DNA of 18,734 nucleotides, from contig JABXJU010000072.1 of the NCBI GenBank assembly GCA_013375405.1, positions 1 to 18,734 of the forward strand, in the 5' to 3' direction. The translations under genes were made by a program, and so were the position numbers. The DNA comes from Candidatus Helarchaeota archaeon (GTDB lineage: Archaea > Asgardarchaeota > Lokiarchaeia > Helarchaeales > HEL-GB-A). The notes beneath the pieces were generated by a model, which did not search any database, was not told the origin of the DNA, and saw only the letters and a list, made by a program, of their open reading frames with translations. This document shows, one piece after another, positions 1-7,302 of this stretch (within the stretch, counting starts at the first letter, position 1; every line of letters starts with the position of its first letter).

Positions 1-2803
1 TGAAATCTCTGGTACTCAAGGAAATTTTAATGTTAAAGTTACGAAATTGCCACGTTATGTAGATGCGACAAAATGCACAGGCTGTCAAAAATGTATTCAA
101 ACATGTCCTGTGGAAATGCATTCAGATTATGATATCAAATTAGGAACACGTTCGGCAATTTATTTAGATTTCCCTCAGCAAATTCCGCTTGTCACGACGA
201 TCAATAAGGACCATTGCATTGAATGCAGATTATGCGAGAAGCAGTGTCCGGTGGGTGCAATTAATTATGATATGCAACCAGAAAAGTTAGAATTACATGT
301 CGGATCAATTATTCTTGCTACTGGGTTTGATGAATTCGACCCCTCCATAAAACAAGAATATGGTTATGGAGTTTATGAAAATGTTATCACATCTTTAACT
401 TTTGAACGATTCACACATCCCACAGGACCTATAGATGGGGAAATTATTCGCCCGAGCGACGGAAAACGTCCTCAACGAGTGGTGTTTGTTAATTGTGTGG
501 GAGCTCGTGATGAACAAATCGGACATTTATATTGCAATAAAGTTTGTTGCATGTTTTCCATGAAGAATGCACGATTTCTCCGCATGCATGAACCAGACGC
601 GGAGATTTATATTTGCTATATCGATATTAGAGCCGCCGGGAAAAGATTCGAATATTATTACAGAACTACGATGGAACAGTATGGAATCAAATTTATTAGA
701 GGTAGAGTATCGGAAATCCAGGAGGATCCACGAACCAAGAATTTGACGGTAAAAATGGAAAATACGGAAGTTGATGAGCCAGAAACCATTGATGAAGTGG
801 ACTTAGTGGTACTCAACTGTGCTTTTGTCCCCTCTGAGTCTTCAAAAAAGATAATGGACATGCTGGGATTATCCAGAGGTGAAGATAACTTCATTGAAGA
901 GGCACACCCTAATATTGCGTCCCTTGAAACAAAATTGCCGGGGATTTACGTAGTTGGTGTTTCACACGGGCCTCGCGATGGCGCTGATACTATTATTGAA
1001 GCAAAAGCAGTAGCCTCTGCAGCTACAACAGATTTAAACCCTCCTACAGAATTTTTGGAGAAGCAAATCATTAAAGATATTAGTCCAACAGAAAAACCAC
1101 GCGTTGGGGTTTTTGTCTGTCATTGTGGGGGAATCATCTCTAGCGTAGTGGATGTTAAAAATGTAACCAAGGAGATCGCAAAACAACCGAATGTCGAATT
1201 TTCCATAGATTACCTTTTCATGTGTTCCAGTCCGGGACAAGAATTGATTAAAGAAAAAATTCATGAACATAATTTAAACCGGATTGTTGTGGCATCTTGT
1301 ACACCTGTGATGCATGAAAAAACGTTTCGAGATTGTGTGGAATCGGTAGGATTATCACGGTATTACTTTACTGGCCCTATTAATATAAGAGAACAATGTG
1401 CGATGGTTCATCAATCCAAACCAGATGAGGCAACAGTAAAGGCAAGGGATTTAATCTATGGAGGAGTTGCCCGGGTCTGTGGGTTAGATGTAGTGCCAGT
1501 GATGGATATCGAGGTTAAACCCACTGTTCTTATTATAGGAGGAGGAATCTCAGGAATAAATGCAGCAATTGATCTGGCAAAAAAGAATCTTGAAGTAGTC
1601 ATTGTGGAGCAAGAATCGAAACTTGGTGGGCGATTGAACCATCTCTATGAGTTATTCCCATCAGGGGAATCAGCTGAAGAATTGTTGCAGAAAAAGTTGG
1701 ATGAATTAAATAGCTACGATAATATCACAATTTACTTCTCAACAGAAATCGCGAAATTGGATGGATATATTGGAAATTTTACTGTCTCATTAAACAATAG
1801 CGGAAAATTGAAGGAAATTGATGTCGGAACGATAATTGTTGCGGTAGGAACACAAGTATATCAACCAGAAGATGGGGAATATGGGTATAGAAAATTCAAA
1901 AATATCCTCACTTCACTAGAGTTTGAGGAGAAACTAAAAGCAGGAGAAATAGGTGACTTAAATAATATAGCTTTTATTCAATGTGTTGGCTCAAGAGCGT
2001 ATCCTGGAGAGGTAGGGAATTTACACTGTTCCCGTGTATGTTGTAATGTTTCAATTATGCTTTCAGAAGTAATTAAGGAGAAAAATCCTTCAGCTAACAT
2101 TTACGTCTTATTTAAAGAGCATTTTCGTGCCTTTGGACGGTATATGGAAGAAAATTTTAAACGAATCCAAGAGAAGGGTGTAAATTTCATTCGTTGGGAT
2201 AGAAAAAATCCTCCTCAAGTAGAATTAGATGAGCAATCGGATAAATTTTTAGTGAAAGTTTTTGATACCTTTTCTCAAACCATGTTATCATTACCAATAG
2301 ATTATGTTGTCCTTTCTGTTGGACAAGAAGGGCCAACTGGATTAGGAAAATTAAGTGAAATTTTAGGAATAACCCGTTCTGAAGACGGATTTATTGAGGA
2401 GTTACACCTGAAGTTCAGGCCTGTGGAAACAAGAGTGCCTGGGATTTATACATGCGCTTCGTTTCCAAAAGATATTGCAGATTCAATTGCCGCGGCACGG
2501 GGGTGTGCCAGTATGGTGGCAATTCAACAAAAAGGAATAGAATTAGAATTAATTACTGCGGAGGTTGATGAAGAACTCTGTATTGGATGTGGATTATGTG
2601 AATCTCTCTGTCCTTATGGGGCAATTTCGATGGTTGAAGTGAATCCTTTGAAAATAATTTCCCAGACTACCGATGTTCAATGCCAAGGGTGTGGTATTTG
2701 TGTAGCTTCATGCCCGATTGGAGCGCGAGATTTACGATGGTGGAGAAATGAGCAAATCCTTGCCCAGATTGATAAAATTTTAAAAAATGGAGATAGAAGG
2801 TAA
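1..2803 (+). CDS. hdrA: HdrA with two FAD modules, 5'-truncated by the window edge
   Basis: Flavin- and Fe-S-binding subunit of a soluble heterodisulfide reductase, the site of electron bifurcation in this family. The reading frame is open to the left edge (first full codon at 2), and the residues before the TTG at 47 (GNFNVKVTKLPRYVD) match the usual HdrA context, so the gene starts outside the window. In the 933 residues seen, module 1 has two [4Fe-4S] motifs (Cys 25-35 and 72-82) and the Cys cluster NC...YCNKVCC (165-183); its FAD motif lies outside. Module 2 starts with a VCHCGG segment (about 371-377), has the FAD motif GGGISG (513-518), a second HCSRVCC cluster, and two C-terminal [4Fe-4S] motifs (from residues 860 and 894). 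A single HdrA is usually about 650 residues, so this is a tandem fusion. Module 2 lacks the internal ferredoxin insertion that module 1 has. The stop lies 4 bases before vhuD. Confidence 0.95.
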   Translation, partial: EISGTQGNFNVKVTKLPRYVDATKCTGCQKCIQTCPVEMHSDYDIKLGTRSAIYLDFPQQIPLVTTINKDHCIECRLCEKQCPVGAINYDMQPEKLELHVGSIILATGFDEFDPSIKQEYGYGVYENVITSLTFERFTHPTGPIDGEIIRPSDGKRPQRVVFVNCVGARDEQIGHLYCNKVCCMFSMKNARFLRMHEPDAEIYICYIDIRAAGKRFEYYYRTTMEQYGIKFIRGRVSEIQEDPRTKNLTVKMENTEVDEPETIDEVDLVVLNCAFVPSESSKKIMDMLGLSRGEDNFIEEAHPNIASLETKLPGIYVVGVSHGPRDGADTIIEAKAVASAATTDLNPPTEFLEKQIIKDISPTEKPRVGVFVCHCGGIISSVVDVKNVTKEIAKQPNVEFSIDYLFMCSSPGQELIKEKIHEHNLNRIVVASCTPVMHEKTFRDCVESVGLSRYYFTGPINIREQCAMVHQSKPDEATVKARDLIYGGVARVCGLDVVPVMDIEVKPTVLIIGGGISGINAAIDLAKKNLEVVIVEQESKLGGRLNHLYELFPSGESAEELLQKKLDELNSYDNITIYFSTEIAKLDGYIGNFTVSLNNSGKLKEIDVGTIIVAVGTQVYQPEDGEYGYRKFKNILTSLEFEEKLKAGEIGDLNNIAFIQCVGSRAYPGEVGNLHCSRVCCNVSIMLSEVIKEKNPSANIYVLFKEHFRAFGRYMEENFKRIQEKGVNFIRWDRKNPPQVELDEQSDKFLVKVFDTFSQTMLSLPIDYVVLSVGQEGPTGLGKLSEILGITRSEDGFIEELHLKFRPVETRVPGIYTCASFPKDIADSIAAARGCASMVAIQQKGIELELITAEVDEELCIGCGLCESLCPYGAISMVEVNPLKIISQTTDVQCQGCGICVASCPIGARDLRWWRNEQILAQIDKILKNGDRR

Positions 2804-2807
2804 TAAG

Positions 2808-3215
2808 ATGTCTGAAAAAAATCCTAAAATATTAATGATTGCATGTATGCAGTGTGGTTATGCTGCGGCCGATTTAGCAGGAGTTCTAAAAATCCAGTAC
2901 GATCCAAGTATTCGAATTATAAGGGTACCTTGCACCGGAAGAATCGATATTACACATATGTTACGAGGATTAGTTGATGGGGCTGATGCCGTTATTTGTG
3001 TAGGGTGACATCAAGGTGATTGTGTGCATAAAACAGGAAATTTTGCATGTGAGAGACGCGTTAGATTTGTCCAAGAGTTGTTAAAAAACATGGGTATAAG
3101 TGAAAAACGCGTGCAAATATTTCAGGTTTCGGCGGCAGAGGCATCTAAATTAGCCGAAATTATCAACACTGTATGTAATCAGGTAGTTGAATTAAACGAA
3201 ATTGAAAAAAAATGA
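2808..3215 (+). CDS. vhuD: VhuD/MvhD-type [2Fe-2S] subunit, a selenoprotein (UGA read as Sec)
   Basis: Electron-transfer subunit linking a hydrogenase or formate dehydrogenase to HdrA. The gene is read through the in-frame TGA at 3006-3008, giving 135 residues, close to the usual MvhD length of about 140. The parts on either side of the TGA are one MvhD domain: CMQCGYAAADLAG, then VPCTGRID, then ICVG-U-HQGDC, then KTGN followed by ERRV. The family motif at this point is GC(or U)HxGDCHYxxGN, and methanogen VhuD has Sec exactly there, so U67 and C72 are likely cluster or redox residues. I chose the ATG at 2808 because the protein then starts MSEKNPKIL, in line with the family. The in-frame ATG at 2787 lies inside hdrA and is less likely. 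The terminal stop is also TGA (3213-3215). No separate gene starts at 3024; that stretch is the second half of this one. Confidence 0.92.
3006..3008 (+). other. Selenocysteine codon (in-frame TGA)
   Basis: This TGA sits between VICVG and HQGDC within an otherwise continuous MvhD domain, exactly where the family has Cys or Sec. The fused MvhD domain further down the operon has Cys at the matching place (C714), with the same four-residue spacing to the next Cys (U67-x4-C72 against C714-x4-C719). A sequencing error or pseudogene is less likely, because a structured RNA follows the gene and the reading frame is intact on both sides. Confidence 0.9.
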
Positions 3216-3289
3216 AAGGGTCTTGGAATGCCCTATAAGAAAAAAGTTTAGTCTTATAGGAACCACTCGTAACGCAACGAGAGACCCTT
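3216..3289 (+). promoter_or_regulatory. Candidate SECIS element in the vhuD 3' untranslated region
   Basis: Read by eye, this stretch folds as a three-helix junction. The closing stem is 3216-3223 (AAGGGUCU) paired with 3282-3289 (AGACCCUU), 8 perfect pairs. Hairpin 1 is 3232-3239 (CCUAUAAG) with 3253-3260 (CUUAUAGG), 8 perfect pairs, extendable by A3240-U3252, around an A-rich loop. Hairpin 2 is 3266-3270 (CUCGU) with 3277-3281 (ACGAG) around a 6-base loop. The junction strand 3224-3231 carries GGAA, 11 bases before the run of six A in loop 1; this recalls the quartet-to-AA spacing of eukaryote-like SECIS described for Lokiarchaeota. I cannot assign the core motif with certainty. It fills the only long gap (100 bases) in the operon, 207 bases after the Sec codon, and begins directly after the stop. 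Confidence 0.72.
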
Positions 3290-3315
3290 AATTAAAAAAT
3301 AGTGTGATGTAAAAA

Positions 3316-3597
3316 TTGGAAAGTAACTCAAAGAAAAAGTTGGAAAAATATCTAGAAAAATTGGAAGGGTCTCAAAGAGATAATTGGAAACAAATAATAA
3401 ATCAAAATAGAGATGATTTTAATAAGATAAAAAGAGAAATAAGAAAAAAACAAGACGATTTAACAAATTTAGTTAAAAAGAAAAAGGCTCTTACGATTAC
3501 GAATGAAGAATTTGAATATCAAACTGGTAAGATTCAACAGGAATTATATGAATTAGAATCTAAAATTTTAAAATTACGCTTACAAAGTAGAAAATAA
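3316..3597 (+). CDS. Small coiled-coil protein
   Basis: A 93-residue, highly charged protein, almost all predicted helix and coiled coil, rich in Lys, Glu and Gln, with no Cys and no internal Met. The only usable start is TTG at 3316, with a GTGAT-like element about 8 bases upstream. The middle part (residues about 60-85, TITNEEFEYQTGKIQQEL) faintly recalls the short C-terminal oligomerisation (SHOCT) motif, but this is not convincing. It lies between the SECIS candidate and the second hdrA, in the same direction and 16 bases before the next gene, so it is probably co-transcribed. It could be an assembly or scaffolding factor of the Hdr complex. Function unknown. Confidence 0.6.
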   Translation: MESNSKKKLEKYLEKLEGSQRDNWKQIINQNRDDFNKIKREIRKKQDDLTNLVKKKKALTITNEEFEYQTGKIQQELYELESKILKLRLQSRK

Positions 3598-3599
3598 CC

Positions 3600-3605
3600 G
3601 GTGAT
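3600..3605 (+). promoter_or_regulatory. Ribosome binding site GGTGAT of the second hdrA
   Basis: GGTGAT lies 8 bases before the ATG at 3614 and matches the archaeal anti-Shine-Dalgarno sequence. It confirms the ATG as start and shows that this HdrA really begins at its FAD domain, without the N-terminal Cys segment. Confidence 0.7.
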
Positions 3606-3613
3606 TTTTCCTT

Positions 3614-4930
3614 ATGAATCTTAATAAATCTGTGGTAGTCATTGGTGGCGGAATAGCAGGCCTACAAGCAGCTATCGAACTCGCTGATTGCGGAGTTAAT
3701 GTCCATTTACTTGAAAAAAAGGCATCTGCTGGTGGGAATGTTCAAAAACTCTACAAAGTATTCCCAACAGATGATTGCGCATTCTGTACGGTTTCTACAA
3801 CACTAAAACCAGGAATAAGAAAGTGCTTCTATCGCGCAGGAATAGCAAAGCATCCGCGCATCAACCTCCTTACAAATTGTGAAGTAAAAAATATTGAAGG
3901 AAATGTTGGAAATTTCAAAGTAACTATTACCCAGCATCCGCGTTTTGTAAGTTTCAATTGTACTCGCTGCGGAAAATGTGAAGATGTATGTCCTGTGGAA
4001 ATTTCGCCCAATAAATGGAATGAGGCCCCACGAAAGGCAATCTATTTGCCAGCGAAGATGTGCATTCCGCAAATTTATATCGTTGATCGCGAAAATTGTG
4101 AACCCAATTGTAAAAAATGTGAAGAAGTTTGTCCATTTGAGGGTATAATCAATCTCAATGAACAAATAAAAGAGTTAGAATTGAATGTAGATGCCATAAT
4201 TTTGGCAACGGGTTATCAAGAATTTGATCCTACTCCATTATTAAATTTGAAATATGGAATATATGAAAACATCATCACACAGATAGAATTGGCCCAGATG
4301 TTGGATCCTAATGGACCAACTGGAGGAAAAATGATTCGACCTTCTGATGGAAAACCGGTTCAAAGCCTCGTAATGATTCAATGCGTTGGATCACGAGATC
4401 AAACTTTTAAAAAATACTGTTCGACTATTTGCTGCTCTTATGCTTGTAAGCATGCCCGAATTATTAAAGACGAACGAAATTCAAACATTAACATTCATAT
4501 TATATACATGGATATCCGAACCTTTGGTGTTCTGGAACGATATTATCGGGAATGCCGTGAATTGGGGATTGATTTTCTTCGGGGACGTATAGCTGAAATC
4601 CTCCAAGAATCAGATGGGATGCTGAGAGTTGTAGCTATCGATACGTTGTTACAGCGTTCCATTGAACTTTTGGTGGATTTGGTTGTTTTAACTCCAGCTT
4701 TGATCCCTAATTATGAAGGAACGGAATTAATTAACAAGATTGGGATTGAAATTGATGAAGATGGATATATAGATTCAAAAATTGGAGATAAGACTCTAAC
4801 ATCAGTGAAAGGAATATATACTTGTGGAACTGTAATTGCCCCAACGGATTTTCCTAACTCAGTTACACTTGCGAAATCTGCTATATTTAATGTAATAAAA
4901 CAAATTTATGGAGGAGAATCTGGCTCGTGA
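3614..4930 (+). CDS. hdrA: Short HdrA-like flavoprotein
   Basis: A 438-residue HdrA core. It starts directly with the FAD-binding GGGIAG (residues 11-16), followed by the PTDDCAFC segment (51-58), then two [4Fe-4S] motifs (Cys 116-126 and Cys 162-173, the second as CEPNCKKCEEVCP), the conserved PSDGKPV segment, the CVGSRD and YCSTICC Cys cluster, and the YMDIRTFG segment. Compared with full HdrA (about 650 residues) it lacks the N-terminal CxCG segment and the C-terminal pair of ferredoxin motifs. It matches module 1 of the first HdrA in layout and is followed, with a GTGA overlap, by an HdrA that has the missing parts, so the two probably act as one unit. The Cys at DDCAFC is encoded by TGC, not UGA. 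Confidence 0.93.
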   Translation: MNLNKSVVVIGGGIAGLQAAIELADCGVNVHLLEKKASAGGNVQKLYKVFPTDDCAFCTVSTTLKPGIRKCFYRAGIAKHPRINLLTNCEVKNIEGNVGNFKVTITQHPRFVSFNCTRCGKCEDVCPVEISPNKWNEAPRKAIYLPAKMCIPQIYIVDRENCEPNCKKCEEVCPFEGIINLNEQIKELELNVDAIILATGYQEFDPTPLLNLKYGIYENIITQIELAQMLDPNGPTGGKMIRPSDGKPVQSLVMIQCVGSRDQTFKKYCSTICCSYACKHARIIKDERNSNINIHIIYMDIRTFGVLERYYRECRELGIDFLRGRIAEILQESDGMLRVVAIDTLLQRSIELLVDLVVLTPALIPNYEGTELINKIGIEIDEDGYIDSKIGDKTLTSVKGIYTCGTVIAPTDFPNSVTLAKSAIFNVIKQIYGGESGS

Positions 4931-7302
4931 GCGGACAGGATATAAAAGTTGCGATAGTTCTATGCAGTTGCGGAAAAACTCTAGAAAATCAATTAGATTA
5001 TAATAAAATTCAAGATCATTTTAAAGAAAACACTGATATTACTGAGTTATTTTATTATGAAAATCTCTGCTTTAAGGAGAGATTGGACGAATTAATCGGA
5101 TTATTTGAGAAAAAGATCTTTGATTGGTTTATATTAGCTGCGTGCACGCCTCAGATAATAGAAATGCCTATTAAAAATAAATTGAAAGATAAGAATTTAA
5201 ACCCTAATTTTGAAATCGTGAATATTAGGGAACAGTGTGCATGGGTTCATTCCAATAAAAAGAAAGCAACTGATAAAGCAATTTGTTTAATCCAAGGAGC
5301 AATCTCTAAAGTAAAACAAGCGATTATTATTTCAAGGAAAGAAGCTTCCTTTCCAAAACATGTCACTGTAATTGGAGGGGGAATTTCTGGATTAAATGTT
5401 GCTGTAGATCTATGTACCTTAGGATTTGATGTGCTCGTTGTTGAGCAGAGTCCTTGGTTAGGGGGGCACCTCATCCAATTAGAAAATATTTTTCCTTTTA
5501 ACATAAGTGGGAAGGAGATTATCCTTGATTGTTTAAAAAATTTAGATAGAAAAAATGTCAAATTTGCATTAAATACAAGAATAAATTGGATTGAAGGTGG
5601 AGTTGGGGATTTTAGAATTCATACATTAAGAGCACCCACCTTCATTAATGAGAATTGCAATAATTGTAAAAAATGTATTGAAATTTGCCCAACAATTTTA
5701 GATGACCCATTAAATAAAGGTTTAGCTACAATTAAAGCAATAGATAAGGGGTGTGGGGCTCCTTTTGGAGAATCACTTGTGATTACGCGAGCGAAATGTC
5801 CAATTAATTGTAAGCTCTGTGAAGAAGTTTGTCCTGAAAAAGCAATAAAGCTCTCTCAGGATGAAATTGAAGAGATCATTCAAAGCTCATTCATTGTGTT
5901 TTCAACAGGATATGAATTGTATGAGCCCGATGAGAGAAGTGTTTATCAAATGGAGAGGACTTCTGATATTCTCACGCAACTTCAATTGGCAAGAATGTTA
6001 GATCCAGAGGGACCTACCCAAGGAAAAATTATTCGACCTAGTACTAGAGAAGTTGCAAAGAAGATACTTGTAGTGCAATGTGTTGGGTCGAGAGATATAA
6101 GGCAAGCAGAGTATTGTAGCAAATATTGCTGTTCCAGTGCTATTCGCCATGCAATAGAAATTAAAGAACGAAATCCGGATTGTAATATTTGTATAAGTTA
6201 CATTGATATTCGAACTCCATTTTGGGATGAGGAAATATATCGTGAAGCCCGTGAATTGGGTATTGAATTTATTAGGGGAAAAATTGGAAATATCGGATTT
6301 GAATCGAAGCAATTTGTCACAGAAATAATTGATACGGTACTAGCTCGTCAGATCAATTATGAAAGTGATATTATAGTTCTCTCTACGGCAATGCTTCCTA
6401 GTAAAATGCCTCCAGAAATATCCGAAATTACAAACTTGAAAATTAAAAAAAATGGCTTTATTCAGGAATATTATCCAAAATTGAAATTAACTGAAACGAA
6501 TAAAGTTGGAATCTATATTTGTGGCTCTGTTGCAGGACCTAAATTAGTTTCCGAATGTATCGCTGATGCACATTCAGTAGCAGTATCTATTGTAAAGGAG
6601 TTTCCAAGTGAAACCCTCATTCGAGAAACCCCCATTTCAATTGTCGATGAGGAATTATGTAACGGTTGTGAGCTCTGTGTTCGCCTTTGTCCTTTCAAAA
6701 TTCCCATTCTTATTGAGAAGGATGAGAAAACCATTGCTGTAATTGATCAAAAGCAATGTCAAGGGTGCGGTACATGTGTAAGCTTATGCCCAACAAATGC
6801 AGTTCAATTGGAGTCGCTCCAAAGAGATCAATTTTTTGCCCAAATTAAAGGTCTGCTGGCAGACGCTCCCTCTCATGACGAGCCAATTATTTTGGGTTTT
6901 GTATGTGAAGAGTGTGCTTATGCAACTATTGATTTTGCAGGAATGTTGAGGGAATCATACTCCGCAACCACTCGTTTTATACGGCTACCTTGTGTAGGAA
7001 GGCTTTCGATTTTGGACATTCTCACAGCGTTCGAATATGGAGCTGATTTAATATTGATTTTCGGTTGTGAAGAAGAAAAATGTCATTATTTGGAGGGCAA
7101 TTCTAAAACTAAAGTAATAATTGAGGTTGTGAAGGAGTTATTAACCGAAATAGGCTGGGAATCTGAACGAATTAAAATGTATGGATTATTTTCTGCAGAT
7201 GTTTATAAATTTGTGGAAGCAATTCAAAATGTATTAGGTGTTTATGAAAAATTAGGACATTCTCCCGCAAGATTGAAGATGTTAGACAAATTTGGAAAAT
7301 GA
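4927..7302 (+). CDS. hdrA: HdrA fused to a C-terminal MvhD domain
   Basis: A 791-residue fusion. Order: an N-terminal segment with LCSCGK (about 13-18) and the AACTP and REQCAW motifs typical of full HdrA; FAD motif GGGISG (near 150); an internal ferredoxin insertion with two [4Fe-4S] motifs (about 238-305); the CVGSRD and YCSKYCC cluster; a C-terminal ferredoxin with two motifs (from Cys 578 and Cys 611); then an MvhD domain (about 656-765) with CEECAYA, LPCVGRL and GCEEEKC (C714, C719). HdrA-MvhD fusions are known, for example HdrA2 of Methanosarcina acetivorans. The MvhD part has Cys where the separate vhuD has Sec, and lacks the HxGD residues. Start GTG at 4927, with GGAGGAG 9 bases upstream; it overlaps the previous stop by 4 bases and the next start (ATGA) by 4 bases. 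Confidence 0.94.
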   Translation: MSGQDIKVAIVLCSCGKTLENQLDYNKIQDHFKENTDITELFYYENLCFKERLDELIGLFEKKIFDWFILAACTPQIIEMPIKNKLKDKNLNPNFEIVNIREQCAWVHSNKKKATDKAICLIQGAISKVKQAIIISRKEASFPKHVTVIGGGISGLNVAVDLCTLGFDVLVVEQSPWLGGHLIQLENIFPFNISGKEIILDCLKNLDRKNVKFALNTRINWIEGGVGDFRIHTLRAPTFINENCNNCKKCIEICPTILDDPLNKGLATIKAIDKGCGAPFGESLVITRAKCPINCKLCEEVCPEKAIKLSQDEIEEIIQSSFIVFSTGYELYEPDERSVYQMERTSDILTQLQLARMLDPEGPTQGKIIRPSTREVAKKILVVQCVGSRDIRQAEYCSKYCCSSAIRHAIEIKERNPDCNICISYIDIRTPFWDEEIYREARELGIEFIRGKIGNIGFESKQFVTEIIDTVLARQINYESDIIVLSTAMLPSKMPPEISEITNLKIKKNGFIQEYYPKLKLTETNKVGIYICGSVAGPKLVSECIADAHSVAVSIVKEFPSETLIRETPISIVDEELCNGCELCVRLCPFKIPILIEKDEKTIAVIDQKQCQGCGTCVSLCPTNAVQLESLQRDQFFAQIKGLLADAPSHDEPIILGFVCEECAYATIDFAGMLRESYSATTRFIRLPCVGRLSILDILTAFEYGADLILIFGCEEEKCHYLEGNSKTKVIIEVVKELLTEIGWESERIKMYGLFSADVYKFVEAIQNVLGVYEKLGHSPARLKMLDKFGK

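Noticed and set aside
47..49. TTG at 47 as the start of the first hdrA
   Set aside because: The frame stays open to the window edge and the upstream codons read as conserved HdrA sequence, so the gene is cut by the window and does not start here.
3024..3215. A separate small gene starting with GTG at 3024
   Set aside because: Its protein is the second half of an MvhD domain that continues from the codon before the TGA at 3006; no ribosome site fits.
3216..3289. Reading the stem structure after vhuD as a transcription terminator
   Set aside because: The genes downstream belong to the same operon, no U-tract follows the closing stem, and a branched three-helix fold is not needed for termination.
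3803..4165. Minus-strand 120-residue frame inside the short hdrA
   Set aside because: Antisense of conserved Fe-S motifs, giving a meaningless protein.
7300..7302. TGA at the end of the HdrA-MvhD fusion as Sec
   Set aside because: The MvhD domain is already complete, and the next gene overlaps in another frame; the continuation is short and not protein-like.
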